Assembly: GCF_030555055.1 (NCBI RefSeq)
Contig: NZ_JAMOAO010000001.1
Coordinates: 2,232,001-2,296,000 of the forward strand
Direction: 5' to 3'
DNA: 64,000 nt
Origin: Nocardiopsis sp. YSL2
GTDB taxonomy: Bacteria; Actinomycetota; Actinomycetes; Streptosporangiales; Streptosporangiaceae
Positions 27,951 through 35,784 of the stretch are shown piece by piece. How positions within the stretch are numbered: position 1 is the stretch's first letter; every line of letters starts with the position of its first letter. A program made the translations under genes and the position numbers. The notes under the pieces were generated by a model that saw only the letters and a list, made by a program, of their open reading frames with translations, was not told the DNA's origin and did not search any database.

Positions 27951-28159
27951 ACGCCCCCGCCTCCGAGCGGGACGCGGTCCTGCTGCAGACGGAAGAGAGC
28001 TGGTTCCGCGTCGACCTGGAGGAGGGCGAGGTCACCGAGACCACGGAGCTGCTCCCGCGCTTCCACGATGCCTCTATGGACGGCTACCCCCTCGTGGTCC
28101 GCTGGTCCCAGGAAGCCCCCGACACCGACCCCAGCGCTGAAGCCTCACCGACCACTTGA
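27947..28159 (+). pseudogene. 3'-end fragment of the beta-propeller lipoprotein gene
   Basis: Seventy codons and a stop that closely match the C-terminus of the lipoprotein at 22183-23334: RVDLEEGEVTETTEL, PRFHDASMDGYPLVVRW and a shared QEAP before the acidic tail. No start codon, signal peptide or earlier blades are present. It begins abruptly at the edge of the 109-bp repeat, so it looks like the scar of a recombination that deleted the rest of a paralogue. Confidence 0.75.
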
Positions 28160-28175
28160 GCTGAAAGGCCCGAAC

Positions 28176-28385
28176 ATGTCACCGCACCCCCGTGGCCGAG
28201 AGCGGCCGATCCGCGTCCGGCCGACCACGGAAGCGAAGGCACCCAGCGGTGTGCGGCATTCGATAACCGGGCTTCAGACCGAGGCCGCTTCCCAGGAAGG
28301 CCGACCGACGATCACCACTGCTAACGTGCGGTCCGACTCGACAGAACCCGAACTTTCACACGCCCAGAAAGGTGAGTCCACATGA
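28176..28385 (+). CDS. Possible 69-aa ORF leading into cassette 2
   Basis: ATG at 28176 follows CTGAAAGGCCCGAAC, a leader very like the one before the EsxA-like gene (CACTGAAAGGCGCTACCC). The frame ends overlapping the next ATG by four bases (ATGA). The peptide is polar and featureless. It may be a relic of a start region rather than a working gene. Confidence 0.25.
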   Translation: MSPHPRGRERPIRVRPTTEAKAPSGVRHSITGLQTEAASQEGRPTITTANVRSDSTEPELSHAQKGEST

Positions 28386-28708
28386 CCGAGGCAGGCGGAA
28401 ACCCGATCGAGTTGATGCAGGGTGGCGTGTACGCCGAGACCCTCGCCTCCTCGATGGCGGGTCTGGCGGACATGTTCGAGCTCCTGGTCGACGACGCTGC
28501 CGGCTCCGCGGGTAACGACGATGTGGCGGCCGGCTACCGCGCTCTCAAAGAACGGCACTCCCAGGACTTCATCGACGTCCAGGCACACGGCCTTCAACTC
28601 GCCGAGAACGTCCAGGCCGGAGCAAGAAATATCGCCTTGAACGACGTGGAAAGCGCCGACGAGTACGACACCGTTTGGGACCTGCCTCGACCCATCAACA
28701 TTGACTGA
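28382..28708 (+). CDS. WXG100-like small protein of cassette 2
   Basis: 108 aa, helical. It lacks the Trp-x-Gly turn (DDVAAGYRALKERH occupies that place) but keeps the second helix LQLAENVQAG and a tail DLPRPINID equivalent to the LSRPIN tails of its relatives. ATG at 28382 with AAAGGTGAG upstream. The large cassette gene starts 47 bases after its stop. Likely a T7SS-recognised adaptor; inferred from tail and context. Confidence 0.65.
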   Translation: MTEAGGNPIELMQGGVYAETLASSMAGLADMFELLVDDAAGSAGNDDVAAGYRALKERHSQDFIDVQAHGLQLAENVQAGARNIALNDVESADEYDTVWDLPRPINID

Positions 28709-28755
28709 CCCCTACGCCGTACAGCCCCCGTCCCTCCGCTCGCAGAAGGCAGACC

Positions 28756-29688
28756 GTGGCCTCGTTCCAACTCTTCTTCGCACCTCGTGACATCAGAGCC
28801 AACGAGAGTCAGATCCGACCCCACATCGAGAATTTCAAGACTCTGCAGGCCCGTCTGCTCGGCCGAGCAGACGATCTCGAAGGTAGCTTCGACGCATCCG
28901 CCACCCACTTCTCAGACCTCATCGCTTGGGACGTCTCCACCCTGGGAGCCGAGGACTACCAGCTCTGGGTGGACTCCACCGTGGCGTTGGAGTACGCGGC
29001 TGACGTCACTGAGCAGTGGGCCGACTACGTCAAAGAGTTCTGGGACAAGCGGGACGACCTCTGGGACGAGTGGGACGGCGCGGTGTCATCAGCCGTGGGT
29101 CGGGTCCCCTCTGAATACGCGGAAGCGACCATCACTGCCAGCTACCCCGAACGTGAAGGATTCTTCGCAAGCATCGGTGGCAGCGACGCGAACATCTGCC
29201 GTGACCTCTACGACGAACTCAAGGGCAAACTCGACGACATCAACGAGCGCGCCCAGGAGAATTACGACAAGTACGAAGAGCACGCTGAAGAGATCCGCGA
29301 GATGCTCGAAGAGGGCGCCACGGACGTCAACGTCCAGAAGCTCGCCGACGGTGGCTATACCGATTGGAGTTACTCCAACCTTGATCCCGACAAGTACCTG
29401 GAACTCGAGTCCGACTTCGAGTTGACACCAGAATCAGCACGTACCGCGGCCGAAGAGATGGTGCCCTACTGGTCAGGCGACAAGCCGTTGGACGACCGCT
29501 ACCACGAACTGATGCTCGTCATGAGCATGATCGGCACCAACGCGAGAAACGCCCAGAACGACGGCAACAAGATCGACGATGAGGAGATCGAATTCCTGGA
29601 GCAGTTCTACGTCAACGTCGAACTCCAGGGGGCGGCCCCTATGGGGGTGTGCTGGCGGTTCCGGAGTGGCTGGAGGGCGACCACATGA
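28756..29688 (+). CDS. Large T7SS-cassette protein, copy 2, N-terminal part (frameshifted)
   Basis: 310 codons from a GTG at 28756 (AGAAGG upstream) encode the helical N-terminal module (ATHFSDLIAWDVSTLGAED), a coiled segment rich in Asp/Trp (EQWADYVKEFWDKRDDLWDE) and MLEEGATDVNVQKLADGG, the counterpart of the DGPTP motif in the other copies. The last ~15 residues after VNVELQ are out of register. Restoring one G in the five-G run at 29628-29632 joins this frame to 29649-31349, giving a protein of about 860 aa like its paralogues. Either an inactivating mutation, a slippage site, or a sequencing error. Confidence 0.6.
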   Translation: MASFQLFFAPRDIRANESQIRPHIENFKTLQARLLGRADDLEGSFDASATHFSDLIAWDVSTLGAEDYQLWVDSTVALEYAADVTEQWADYVKEFWDKRDDLWDEWDGAVSSAVGRVPSEYAEATITASYPEREGFFASIGGSDANICRDLYDELKGKLDDINERAQENYDKYEEHAEEIREMLEEGATDVNVQKLADGGYTDWSYSNLDPDKYLELESDFELTPESARTAAEEMVPYWSGDKPLDDRYHELMLVMSMIGTNARNAQNDGNKIDDEEIEFLEQFYVNVELQGAAPMGVCWRFRSGWRATT

Positions 29689-31349
29689 GCGACGAGGAGC
29701 GCGAAAGCGCCCTCGGTGTTCTCGGGGACGGGCTACTGGCCCTGTCAGACCCCGAACTGGGCGGCGGCTACGACAGGCTGCCCGAGAGCGTCCGGAGAGC
29801 AGCCGAAGGGCCATTCCTGGAGACGTCCGGCGACGCGCCGATCTACCACATGTCGACATACCAGGAGGACGCACGGGCCCTGTCGGCGCTGCTCGGCCAC
29901 ACCGCCGACGAACTGCAGGGCGGCTACACACTGTCCACCAACCTCACCATGTCAGCCGGCTCCTACAACTACTTCTGGGGTGAGGGAGAAAACGGTTGGT
30001 TGACTTCGGAGGAACTCGCCCCCCTCGTCGACGTTGGCACCCGCAACGAGGACGCCAACTACTTCATACTCACCGGCGAACAGCCCGAAACCGCCGCGGA
30101 TGTCGACCTCGATTATCCGGATTCATTCCGCGAGCAGACGGTGCAGGGACTCCTCACCTACGAGTGGCACGATCAGGGAGAGACCGCCAGACAGTTCACC
30201 GACTGGCTGGCCGAGGACCTCCATAGCGGAGACCGCGAAGAGGCCATTCGCGCAGGGGACGGCTTCGCGGGGCTCATGGAGTTGGTCACCGACCCTGACA
30301 TGTACGAGTCCCTCACGAACACGGGCGTGGACGTCACCGAAGGGGACAACGACTACTCCGACGCGTCCTTCACACAGTTCAACGGAGGGATCGCGGACAG
30401 CCTGGCTGACATCTTCGACGCACACATCTACAGCTTCGCCAACGGCGACGTCTACGGCGCCGGGGACGAACCGGTGGAGGGCATCGGCAGCTACGACCAC
30501 GACACCGGTCGCATCCAGATGGGACCGCAGGAGCGGGCGATGTACATGCAGTACATCCTGGGCAACGACGAATCCGCTGGCCGCGTGGTCAACTCCGTGG
30601 ACATTTACCAACAGATCGAGTCCGTCGCCTATCTGGAAAGTGGGGACGCCGCCAGCAGCGCGCGAGGGGCGGGCCAGTTGCAGGCTCTGCTGGAGGAGGG
30701 CCTGCGAATGGAGTCCCAGGACCGCACCGACGACCTGGGGGACCAGGTCGAACGCGAGACGCAGATCGCCGAGTTCGTCGTCGGCGAGGCGGGAGGCCTC
30801 GCCGAGAAGATCCCGGTCATCGGCGCCGCCGTGTCCAAAGGGATGGAACTGGGCCAGGACAGCATCGTGCAGGCCATCGTCGACGGCGACTATGAGATCA
30901 CCCCGCGCTTCCCCACCTACACCAGTGACGAGCACATGGAACGCACCTTCAACCTCGAGGTGCTCGACTTCGTCAACCTGAGCGACCCCGGGGCACTGAA
31001 CGTCACCGACCACGACGATATCCAAACGCTGGTGGAGGGCGGCGCCCTGACCATCGAGCGCGACGGTGTACCGGTCAGCTCAGATGATATCGACGATGAT
31101 TTCTTCTTCGACGATTCCGTTACCGTCAACCTGAACAAGAACCCCGAAGAATGGTCGTCGAACGCCATGTCGGACCTGGACAACATGGACGGCGCTCTGC
31201 GCGGCGTCCTCAAGAATGTCGAGATCACCGCCGACGACGAGACCGCCAGCGGGTTCGACTACTCCGGACAGTTCGTCGAGGACTACACGAGCGCCTACGA
31301 CACGACCCGGGACTTCTTCGGCAACCAGAGTGCAGAGGAGGACGAGTGA
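29649..31349 (+). CDS. Large T7SS-cassette protein, copy 2, C-terminal part (frameshifted)
   Basis: The frame from 29649 (first ATG 29685) continues the family: LGGGYDRLPESVRRAAEGP (compare LPDSVRN and LPESVRS in copies 1 and 3), RNEDANYFILTGEQPE, GGIADSLADIFDAHIYSFAN, ending with LVEGGALTIERDG, PEEWSSNAMSD and the aromatic tail QFVEDYTSAYD. No ribosome site is evident before 29685, so independent translation is unlikely. It is best read as the second half of the frameshifted gene. The lipoprotein gene starts 90 bases later. Confidence 0.6.
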   Translation: MLAVPEWLEGDHMSDEERESALGVLGDGLLALSDPELGGGYDRLPESVRRAAEGPFLETSGDAPIYHMSTYQEDARALSALLGHTADELQGGYTLSTNLTMSAGSYNYFWGEGENGWLTSEELAPLVDVGTRNEDANYFILTGEQPETAADVDLDYPDSFREQTVQGLLTYEWHDQGETARQFTDWLAEDLHSGDREEAIRAGDGFAGLMELVTDPDMYESLTNTGVDVTEGDNDYSDASFTQFNGGIADSLADIFDAHIYSFANGDVYGAGDEPVEGIGSYDHDTGRIQMGPQERAMYMQYILGNDESAGRVVNSVDIYQQIESVAYLESGDAASSARGAGQLQALLEEGLRMESQDRTDDLGDQVERETQIAEFVVGEAGGLAEKIPVIGAAVSKGMELGQDSIVQAIVDGDYEITPRFPTYTSDEHMERTFNLEVLDFVNLSDPGALNVTDHDDIQTLVEGGALTIERDGVPVSSDDIDDDFFFDDSVTVNLNKNPEEWSSNAMSDLDNMDGALRGVLKNVEITADDETASGFDYSGQFVEDYTSAYDTTRDFFGNQSAEEDE

Positions 31350-31439
31350 TGTTGGGTTGGAGGCCGACTGCCCTGCCCTCGCCCAGCCCCCCCTGCCCGA
31401 CCCACCTTGGAGTACCCGTTGTCCCATCGTGAGCGCCCG

Positions 31440-31982
31440 ATGTCCGTCCTCCTTGCGACCGCCTTGTCCTGTCTGTTGCTGTCCGCTTGCTCGTCCGAGG
31501 ATCCGGGGGATCCTGGGGGTACAGAGGAGCTCGGGGATTCCGAGGACCGGGCTACGCCGGATCCCGAGGAGAGCGCGTCCCCTGAGTACGTCTCCTTCTT
31601 CTGGATTGAGCGGGGAGTACGGGTGCACACGCTCGACCGCATGATGACCGAGGGCACCCCGGAAGAGGTCCTGGACAACATCGATGACACGTCCAGGGAG
31701 CGGCTGCTCGACACCCGTGTTATCCAGGAAGTCGATGACGGGTACCGCGTCGAACTGAACGAGGACGAGTGGGATCCGGAAGCGGTCACGTTCCTCAACG
31801 TTCTGGACTCGGCGCTGGAGGCCGCCATGTCTCACAACGAGGTCACCTGGTGCGGGGAGCCCGTGACAGGCGAGGAGTTCATCGAGGGCTACACCGACGA
31901 GTTCCGAGAGGCCTTCGACAGCCACGAGGAGTACGAAGAGAGCATCGCTGATTACGTCGACTGCGGCACCGGCGAGTTGTGA
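31440..31982 (+). CDS. Small lipoprotein, third gene of cassette 2
   Basis: 180 aa. Signal peptide MSVLLATALSCLLLSACS with lipobox Cys17, then a Ser/Pro/Asp-rich linker and a domain containing VHTLDRMMTEGTPEEVLDNI, EDEWDPEAVTFLNVL and a C-terminal EEYEESIADYVDC. The ATG at 31440 is preferred over an upstream TTG (31407) because the signal peptide starts there. It holds the position taken by membrane propellers in cassettes 1 and 3, so an extracytoplasmic partner or immunity role for the large protein is suggested, not shown. Confidence 0.65.
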   Translation: MSVLLATALSCLLLSACSSEDPGDPGGTEELGDSEDRATPDPEESASPEYVSFFWIERGVRVHTLDRMMTEGTPEEVLDNIDDTSRERLLDTRVIQEVDDGYRVELNEDEWDPEAVTFLNVLDSALEAAMSHNEVTWCGEPVTGEEFIEGYTDEFREAFDSHEEYEESIADYVDCGTGEL

Positions 31983-32112
31983 ACTCCTGGCCACGTTGGC
32001 GATCGGAGTGGACCCGTCACCGGTTGAGGATATCCAAACATGCAGCGAATTATTCGACACCCAGGTGGAATATCAGGAGAGCATCGCCGATTACGTAGCC
32101 TGCGAGTCCTGA
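31981..32112 (+). pseudogene. 3'-end fragment of a paralogous lipoprotein gene
   Basis: A different frame from the intact gene reads SPVEDIQTC, then ELFDTQVEYQESIADYVAC and a stop, clearly related to the lipoprotein tail EEYEESIADYVDC just upstream. No start codon or signal peptide is present. It is probably the remains of a tandem copy. Confidence 0.6.
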
Positions 32113-32189
32113 TCGGGCCGACTCCCGACCTGGTTGGCACCCGAAGGTGCAAACCCAGGAAACGGGTCCCGGAACCGCCGCGTCCACCG

Positions 32190-32298
32190 TCACGGTTAGG
32201 CACAGGAAGGAGAGTAGCGCACAGGCCGATTCCGCTCGCTGACGCCCTGTGATGCTCACAGGCACCCGAAGGTTCGCCTAGCACACGGAGCGCATAGT
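32190..32298 (+). repeat. 109-bp direct repeat, copy 2
   Basis: Same orientation as 27842-27950 and about 80% identical. The internal stem (CACAGGCCG / CGCCCTGTG, 32220-32251) has one mismatch. Together the copies bracket cassette 2. Confidence 0.65.
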
Positions 32299-32334
32299 CA
32301 CACCGCGGCCCACGTCACGACACGTGCACGCGCA

Positions 32335-32364
32335 TTGACCGATACGTCACACCCTTACTAGGGT
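32335..32364 (+). promoter_or_regulatory. Promoter of the esx operon
   Basis: TTGACC (32335-32340), 18-bp spacer, TAGGGT (32359-32364), a good match to the main actinobacterial vegetative consensus. It implies a leader of about 100 bases before the EsxB-like gene. The -10 lies inside ACCCT-TACT-AGGGT followed by four T, a small hairpin of uncertain meaning. Confidence 0.55.
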
Positions 32365-32470
32365 TTTTGTTCCCGTGCCTCCCGTGTTCGCGCGTGCCCC
32401 CGGCCGAACACCCTCAGCTCGGGGGACGGGTCTTTTTCGTGTTCATCACCGACTCCCCGGAAGGGTCCAG

Positions 32471-32809
32471 ATGTCCCAGCACGCTGGTCTTGAGAATGTC
32501 AACAGTCTGTCGACGGGCGGTGAGCAGCTCGGGCAGGAGGCCGACGGGCTCCGCACACAGATGAACCAGCTCATCGACGACATGAGCAACGACGCCGATT
32601 CCCTCCAGGGCCAGGCCCTCAACGACTTCCGTGCGGCGCGGAACTCGTTGACCGAGCGCTTCGACGAGCTCATGACCTGGTGCAACCAGAACGGCATCAA
32701 GCTGAACGAGGGCCAGTCGCAGTTCAACATCACCGACAGCGACTCCAGCGACGACTTCTCCCAGGCCGGCAGCGACCTCGGCGGCCTGTCCCGTCCGGTC
32801 AACGCCTAG
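32471..32809 (+). CDS. EsxB-like WXG100-family protein
   Basis: 112 aa, two helices around a turn where Trp-x-Gly is replaced by LQG (residues 45-47 in SLQGQALNDF). The tail GGLSRPVNA is extended past the usual WXG100 core and shares LSRP-[IV]-N with the cassette small proteins. EsxB-type subunits carry the C-terminal tail read by EccC, so this is the likely signal-bearing half of the dimer. ATG at 32471 with GGAAGGG upstream. The EsxA-like gene follows after 33 bases. Confidence 0.8.
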   Translation: MSQHAGLENVNSLSTGGEQLGQEADGLRTQMNQLIDDMSNDADSLQGQALNDFRAARNSLTERFDELMTWCNQNGIKLNEGQSQFNITDSDSSDDFSQAGSDLGGLSRPVNA

Positions 32810-32842
32810 TCCTCCTCCCCTCTTCACTGAAAGGCGCTACCC

Positions 32843-33136
32843 ATGGCCAACAATCTCGATGTCTACGGCGACGTCAGCGGTCTGCAGAACCTGGCCGCCG
32901 ACCAGCAGGCCCACCTCGGGCGCTTCGCCGCGATCATGAGCCAGATCAACGAGCAGTCCCAGACCACGGTCTCCCAGTGGGAGGGCTCCGGCAGCGAGAC
33001 CTTCGAGGCCAAGGCACAGGAGTTCGACACCCACTTCGCCGAGGTCAACGCCGCGTTCTCCAAGATGATCAGCGCCACCAGCGACACCGCGGACAACTAC
33101 AGCAAGCTGACCAAGTACCTGGACGGCCTGTTTTAG
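32843..33136 (+). CDS. EsxA-like WXG100 protein
   Basis: 97 aa, canonical WXG100: helix, WEG turn at residues 46-48 (VSQWEGSGSETFEAKAQEF), second helix ending NYSKLTKYLDGLF. It should form the heterodimer with the upstream EsxB-like protein and leave the cell through the EccC/EccD machine. ATG at 32843 after TGAAAGGCGC. Third-codon GC is like the host, unlike cassette 3. Confidence 0.9.
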   Translation: MANNLDVYGDVSGLQNLAADQQAHLGRFAAIMSQINEQSQTTVSQWEGSGSETFEAKAQEFDTHFAEVNAAFSKMISATSDTADNYSKLTKYLDGLF

Positions 33137-33150
33137 TAGACTGAGGTCTG

Positions 33151-33522
33151 ATGTCCTCCCCACCCCCGTCCTCGCCGAGCACACCGGCGCCTCCCGATCC
33201 GGATCCCCAGCTTCCCGAGGCGTTCCACTACACGCCCGACGAGGAGAAGTACGTCCTCGAAGCGGACGCTCTCCGGCACCGGCAGCTCCGGTCGGCTCTG
33301 CTGTACGGCTCCAGCCGGTACTGGCGTCGGCGTCAGCGCGTGTGGCCGTCGGTGATCGGCGGCGCCATCCTCATCGCGCTGATCTGCGGTGTGATCGCCC
33401 TGATCGGTGCCTTCGGCCGCCAACAGGAGGTCAACGAGGAGCGGGGGTGGGGAACCAGAGTCGGCCAGGAGATGATCGAGATCCCCGAACTCGACTCTCC
33501 GACGCAGTCCGGCCGCCTGTGA
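33151..33522 (+). CDS. Small single-span membrane protein of the esx operon
   Basis: 123 aa. Pro-rich cytoplasmic N-terminus (~20 residues), a basic stretch SSRYWRRRQRVWPS, one membrane span (GGAILIALICGVIALIGAF, ~68-90), and a short external tail (WGTRVGQEMIEIPELD). It starts 14 bases after the EsxA-like stop with GAGG upstream, so it belongs to the same transcript. It could be a T7SS accessory, but no family was recognised. Confidence 0.7.
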   Translation: MSSPPPSSPSTPAPPDPDPQLPEAFHYTPDEEKYVLEADALRHRQLRSALLYGSSRYWRRRQRVWPSVIGGAILIALICGVIALIGAFGRQQEVNEERGWGTRVGQEMIEIPELDSPTQSGRL

Positions 33523-33597
33523 CGCGCCACGTCACCCGCGGCCGGGGCTGATCCACCCCACCACGTCCACGAACAGCACCATGGGGGTCGCTCACGC

Positions 33598-35784
33598 ATG
33601 TCCGGCTCCAACCGCACCGCGTCCTGGGCTCCCGGATACGACACGGCCGGTGTCCTTCGCCAAGGCGGCCGTGCGCGCATCGTCCGTGCGACACGGTCCA
33701 CCAGTGGTGCCGACGTCGTACTGAAGGTCCTGCCCGCGGAGCAGGGGCGCGCCGAACTCTCCTGGCTGCGCGACCTCAGCGGTGTCTCCGGCGTGGTCTC
33801 ACTGCTCGACGCCGGCCAGACGTCCGAGGGCGAGATGTTCGTGGTCCTGCCGTTCTACCCGGACGGCTCCTTCGGTGACATGCTCGCGAAGAAGGGCCCC
33901 GCCCCCATCCAGGAGGCGGCGGCCGTGGCGCGGAGTGTGTCGGCGGCCCTGGGCGCGATGCACGGGCGCGGACTCCTGCACAACGACGTCTGTCCGGGGA
34001 ACGTCCTCCGGGCGGGACGGACCCCGGTCATGACCGGCTTCGGCTCGGTCCACCGGTCCGGCGAGGCGCTCCCGCCGCCGGGCCCGAACCGCGAGTCCTT
34101 CCTACACGCGCCCCCCGAAGCACTGCGCGGTGAACCGCGTACCCCCGCGTCGGACGTCTACCAGCTCGCGTCCACGATCTGGACGATGCTCGTCGGCTCC
34201 ACGCCGTTCGCGAACACGGACGGGTCTCCCTTCGACGCCCGGGCGTACGCGGAGCGTGCGCTCTCTGAACCTCCTCGGCCTGTTCCGCGCCAGGACATCT
34301 CCCGCAAGCTTCGCGGAGTCCTGACCCGTGGCCTGGCCAAGGCACCCGAGGACCGCTTTCCGAGCGCGGCCGCATTCGCCACCGCCTTCGAGCAGGCCCG
34401 CACATCCCGGCCCGTGGCCACCCTGTCGGCGGAGACCGGCGGTCAGGCGCCCTCGTCGGGGCCACAGGCACCCCCGACCGGAGGCCGGGCACCCTCCACC
34501 GGTCCGCAGACGCCCCCGACCAGCCAGTTCCCACCCGCGGGCCCGCATCCGCAGGCAGCGGGTCCTCAGGCTCCGCCGACTCCCTCACGGCCCTCGCCCA
34601 CAGGGCCCCAGAGCACACCAACCGGGTCCCCGGTCCCGCCGGCCGCTCCGCAGGCCCCGGCGAGCGCTGGGCAGACGCCCCCGACCACCGCCTGGTTCCC
34701 GCCCTCCGGACCGCAGACATCGATGTCGGGTGTCCAGCATCCGCTGTCGGGGCCGCAGGTCCCGCAGAGCGGGCCCCAGTCCCCGGCCCCCGCCTGGCAG
34801 CAGGCACAACACACTCAGGCTCCCCCGGCGACGCCCCCGCACCTGCCCCCCGCGCCCTACGCCCTCCCCGTGGAGCCGCGGCCCGCGCGGGGGGACGCTC
34901 GTCCGCCCGCGGCGCGGTTGGACAGCGCCCGAGAACTCCGCGGTACGCAGAACCCGCCCGTCCCGGACGACCCGGACGACCAAGCGGGCAGCCGGCTGCC
35001 CGCCACGGACGCGGGCGGCACGGCCGAGCTCATGATGGCCAAGCTGCGTGGGGAAGAGGTCTCCCCGCTACGCGCCTGGGCCCGGCTGGAAGGCTGGAGC
35101 GGCACCGCCGAGTCCGCCGTCCTCCCCACCGATGAAGCTCCGGCGGAGAAGGACGACGTTCCCGAGTGGGCGCCGTTGCACGAACCCGACCGGGGTCAGC
35201 CGCGTTGGCGGAAGCACATGCACATCGCCGTAACGGCTTGCGGCATCCTCGTGGTCACCAGTGTTGCGAGCGTCTTCGCCGCGAGCGGTTCACAGCCCGC
35301 ACCCGTCGAGGCGGCCGAGGCGGCGGAGCCCGAAGCGGATGCCGATGCCGTCGCGGACGAAGAAACCGCCGTGCCCGACGAGGTCGTCGAGCCTTCAGTT
35401 CCGCCCGAGGTGCCCGCCGCCGACAACCTCGTCCTGGAGGACACTCTCAGCGCCGTCAACCTGACCTGGACCGACAACAGCGGCGGTACCGCCTCGTACT
35501 TCGTGCTCGGCGGCCCCAGCGGTCACGACCCGGTGACTCTGGCTCGGACGGGTCCCGGGGTCGTGACGGCGCAGATCATGACGGAGAACACGCAGATCGA
35601 GTACTGCTTCACGGTGGTCGCGGTCGAGGGCTCCTCCGCCGCCACCGATGAGGTGTGCACGACCCGTGCGGCCACCCGCGCGGAGCAGGAGCGCCTCGCA
35701 GAGGAGGAGGCTGCAGCCGAGGAGGAAGCCGAGGAGGAAGAGGAGGACCCCAGTCCGCCCCCGTCCCCACGCCCCTCCGACTAG
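33598..35784 (+). CDS. Degenerate Ser/Thr kinase with membrane span and Fn3-like domain
   Basis: 728 aa in the esx operon. Kinase-like domain ~15-275: Lys43 kept (VVLKVL), catalytic loop H128-N129-D130 with Asn135 kept (HNDVCPGNVL), but the metal-binding DFG reads GFG (147-149), so activity is doubtful. Residues ~285-430 are a Pro/Gln/Gly linker built on GPQAPPT-like units. One membrane span lies near 541-562 (IAVTACGILVVTSVASVFAA). Outside, a fibronectin-III-like domain (~605-690; VNLTWTDNSGGTASYFVLGG) precedes an acidic Pro tail. It probably scaffolds or regulates secretion at the membrane. Confidence 0.78.
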   Translation: MSGSNRTASWAPGYDTAGVLRQGGRARIVRATRSTSGADVVLKVLPAEQGRAELSWLRDLSGVSGVVSLLDAGQTSEGEMFVVLPFYPDGSFGDMLAKKGPAPIQEAAAVARSVSAALGAMHGRGLLHNDVCPGNVLRAGRTPVMTGFGSVHRSGEALPPPGPNRESFLHAPPEALRGEPRTPASDVYQLASTIWTMLVGSTPFANTDGSPFDARAYAERALSEPPRPVPRQDISRKLRGVLTRGLAKAPEDRFPSAAAFATAFEQARTSRPVATLSAETGGQAPSSGPQAPPTGGRAPSTGPQTPPTSQFPPAGPHPQAAGPQAPPTPSRPSPTGPQSTPTGSPVPPAAPQAPASAGQTPPTTAWFPPSGPQTSMSGVQHPLSGPQVPQSGPQSPAPAWQQAQHTQAPPATPPHLPPAPYALPVEPRPARGDARPPAARLDSARELRGTQNPPVPDDPDDQAGSRLPATDAGGTAELMMAKLRGEEVSPLRAWARLEGWSGTAESAVLPTDEAPAEKDDVPEWAPLHEPDRGQPRWRKHMHIAVTACGILVVTSVASVFAASGSQPAPVEAAEAAEPEADADAVADEETAVPDEVVEPSVPPEVPAADNLVLEDTLSAVNLTWTDNSGGTASYFVLGGPSGHDPVTLARTGPGVVTAQIMTENTQIEYCFTVVAVEGSSAATDEVCTTRAATRAEQERLAEEEAAAEEEAEEEEEDPSPPPSPRPSD

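Noticed and set aside
32351..32370. ACCCT-TACT-AGGGT plus T run as an attenuator or riboswitch in the esx leader
   Set aside because: The stem is only 5 bp and coincides with the -10 box, so the promoter explains it better.
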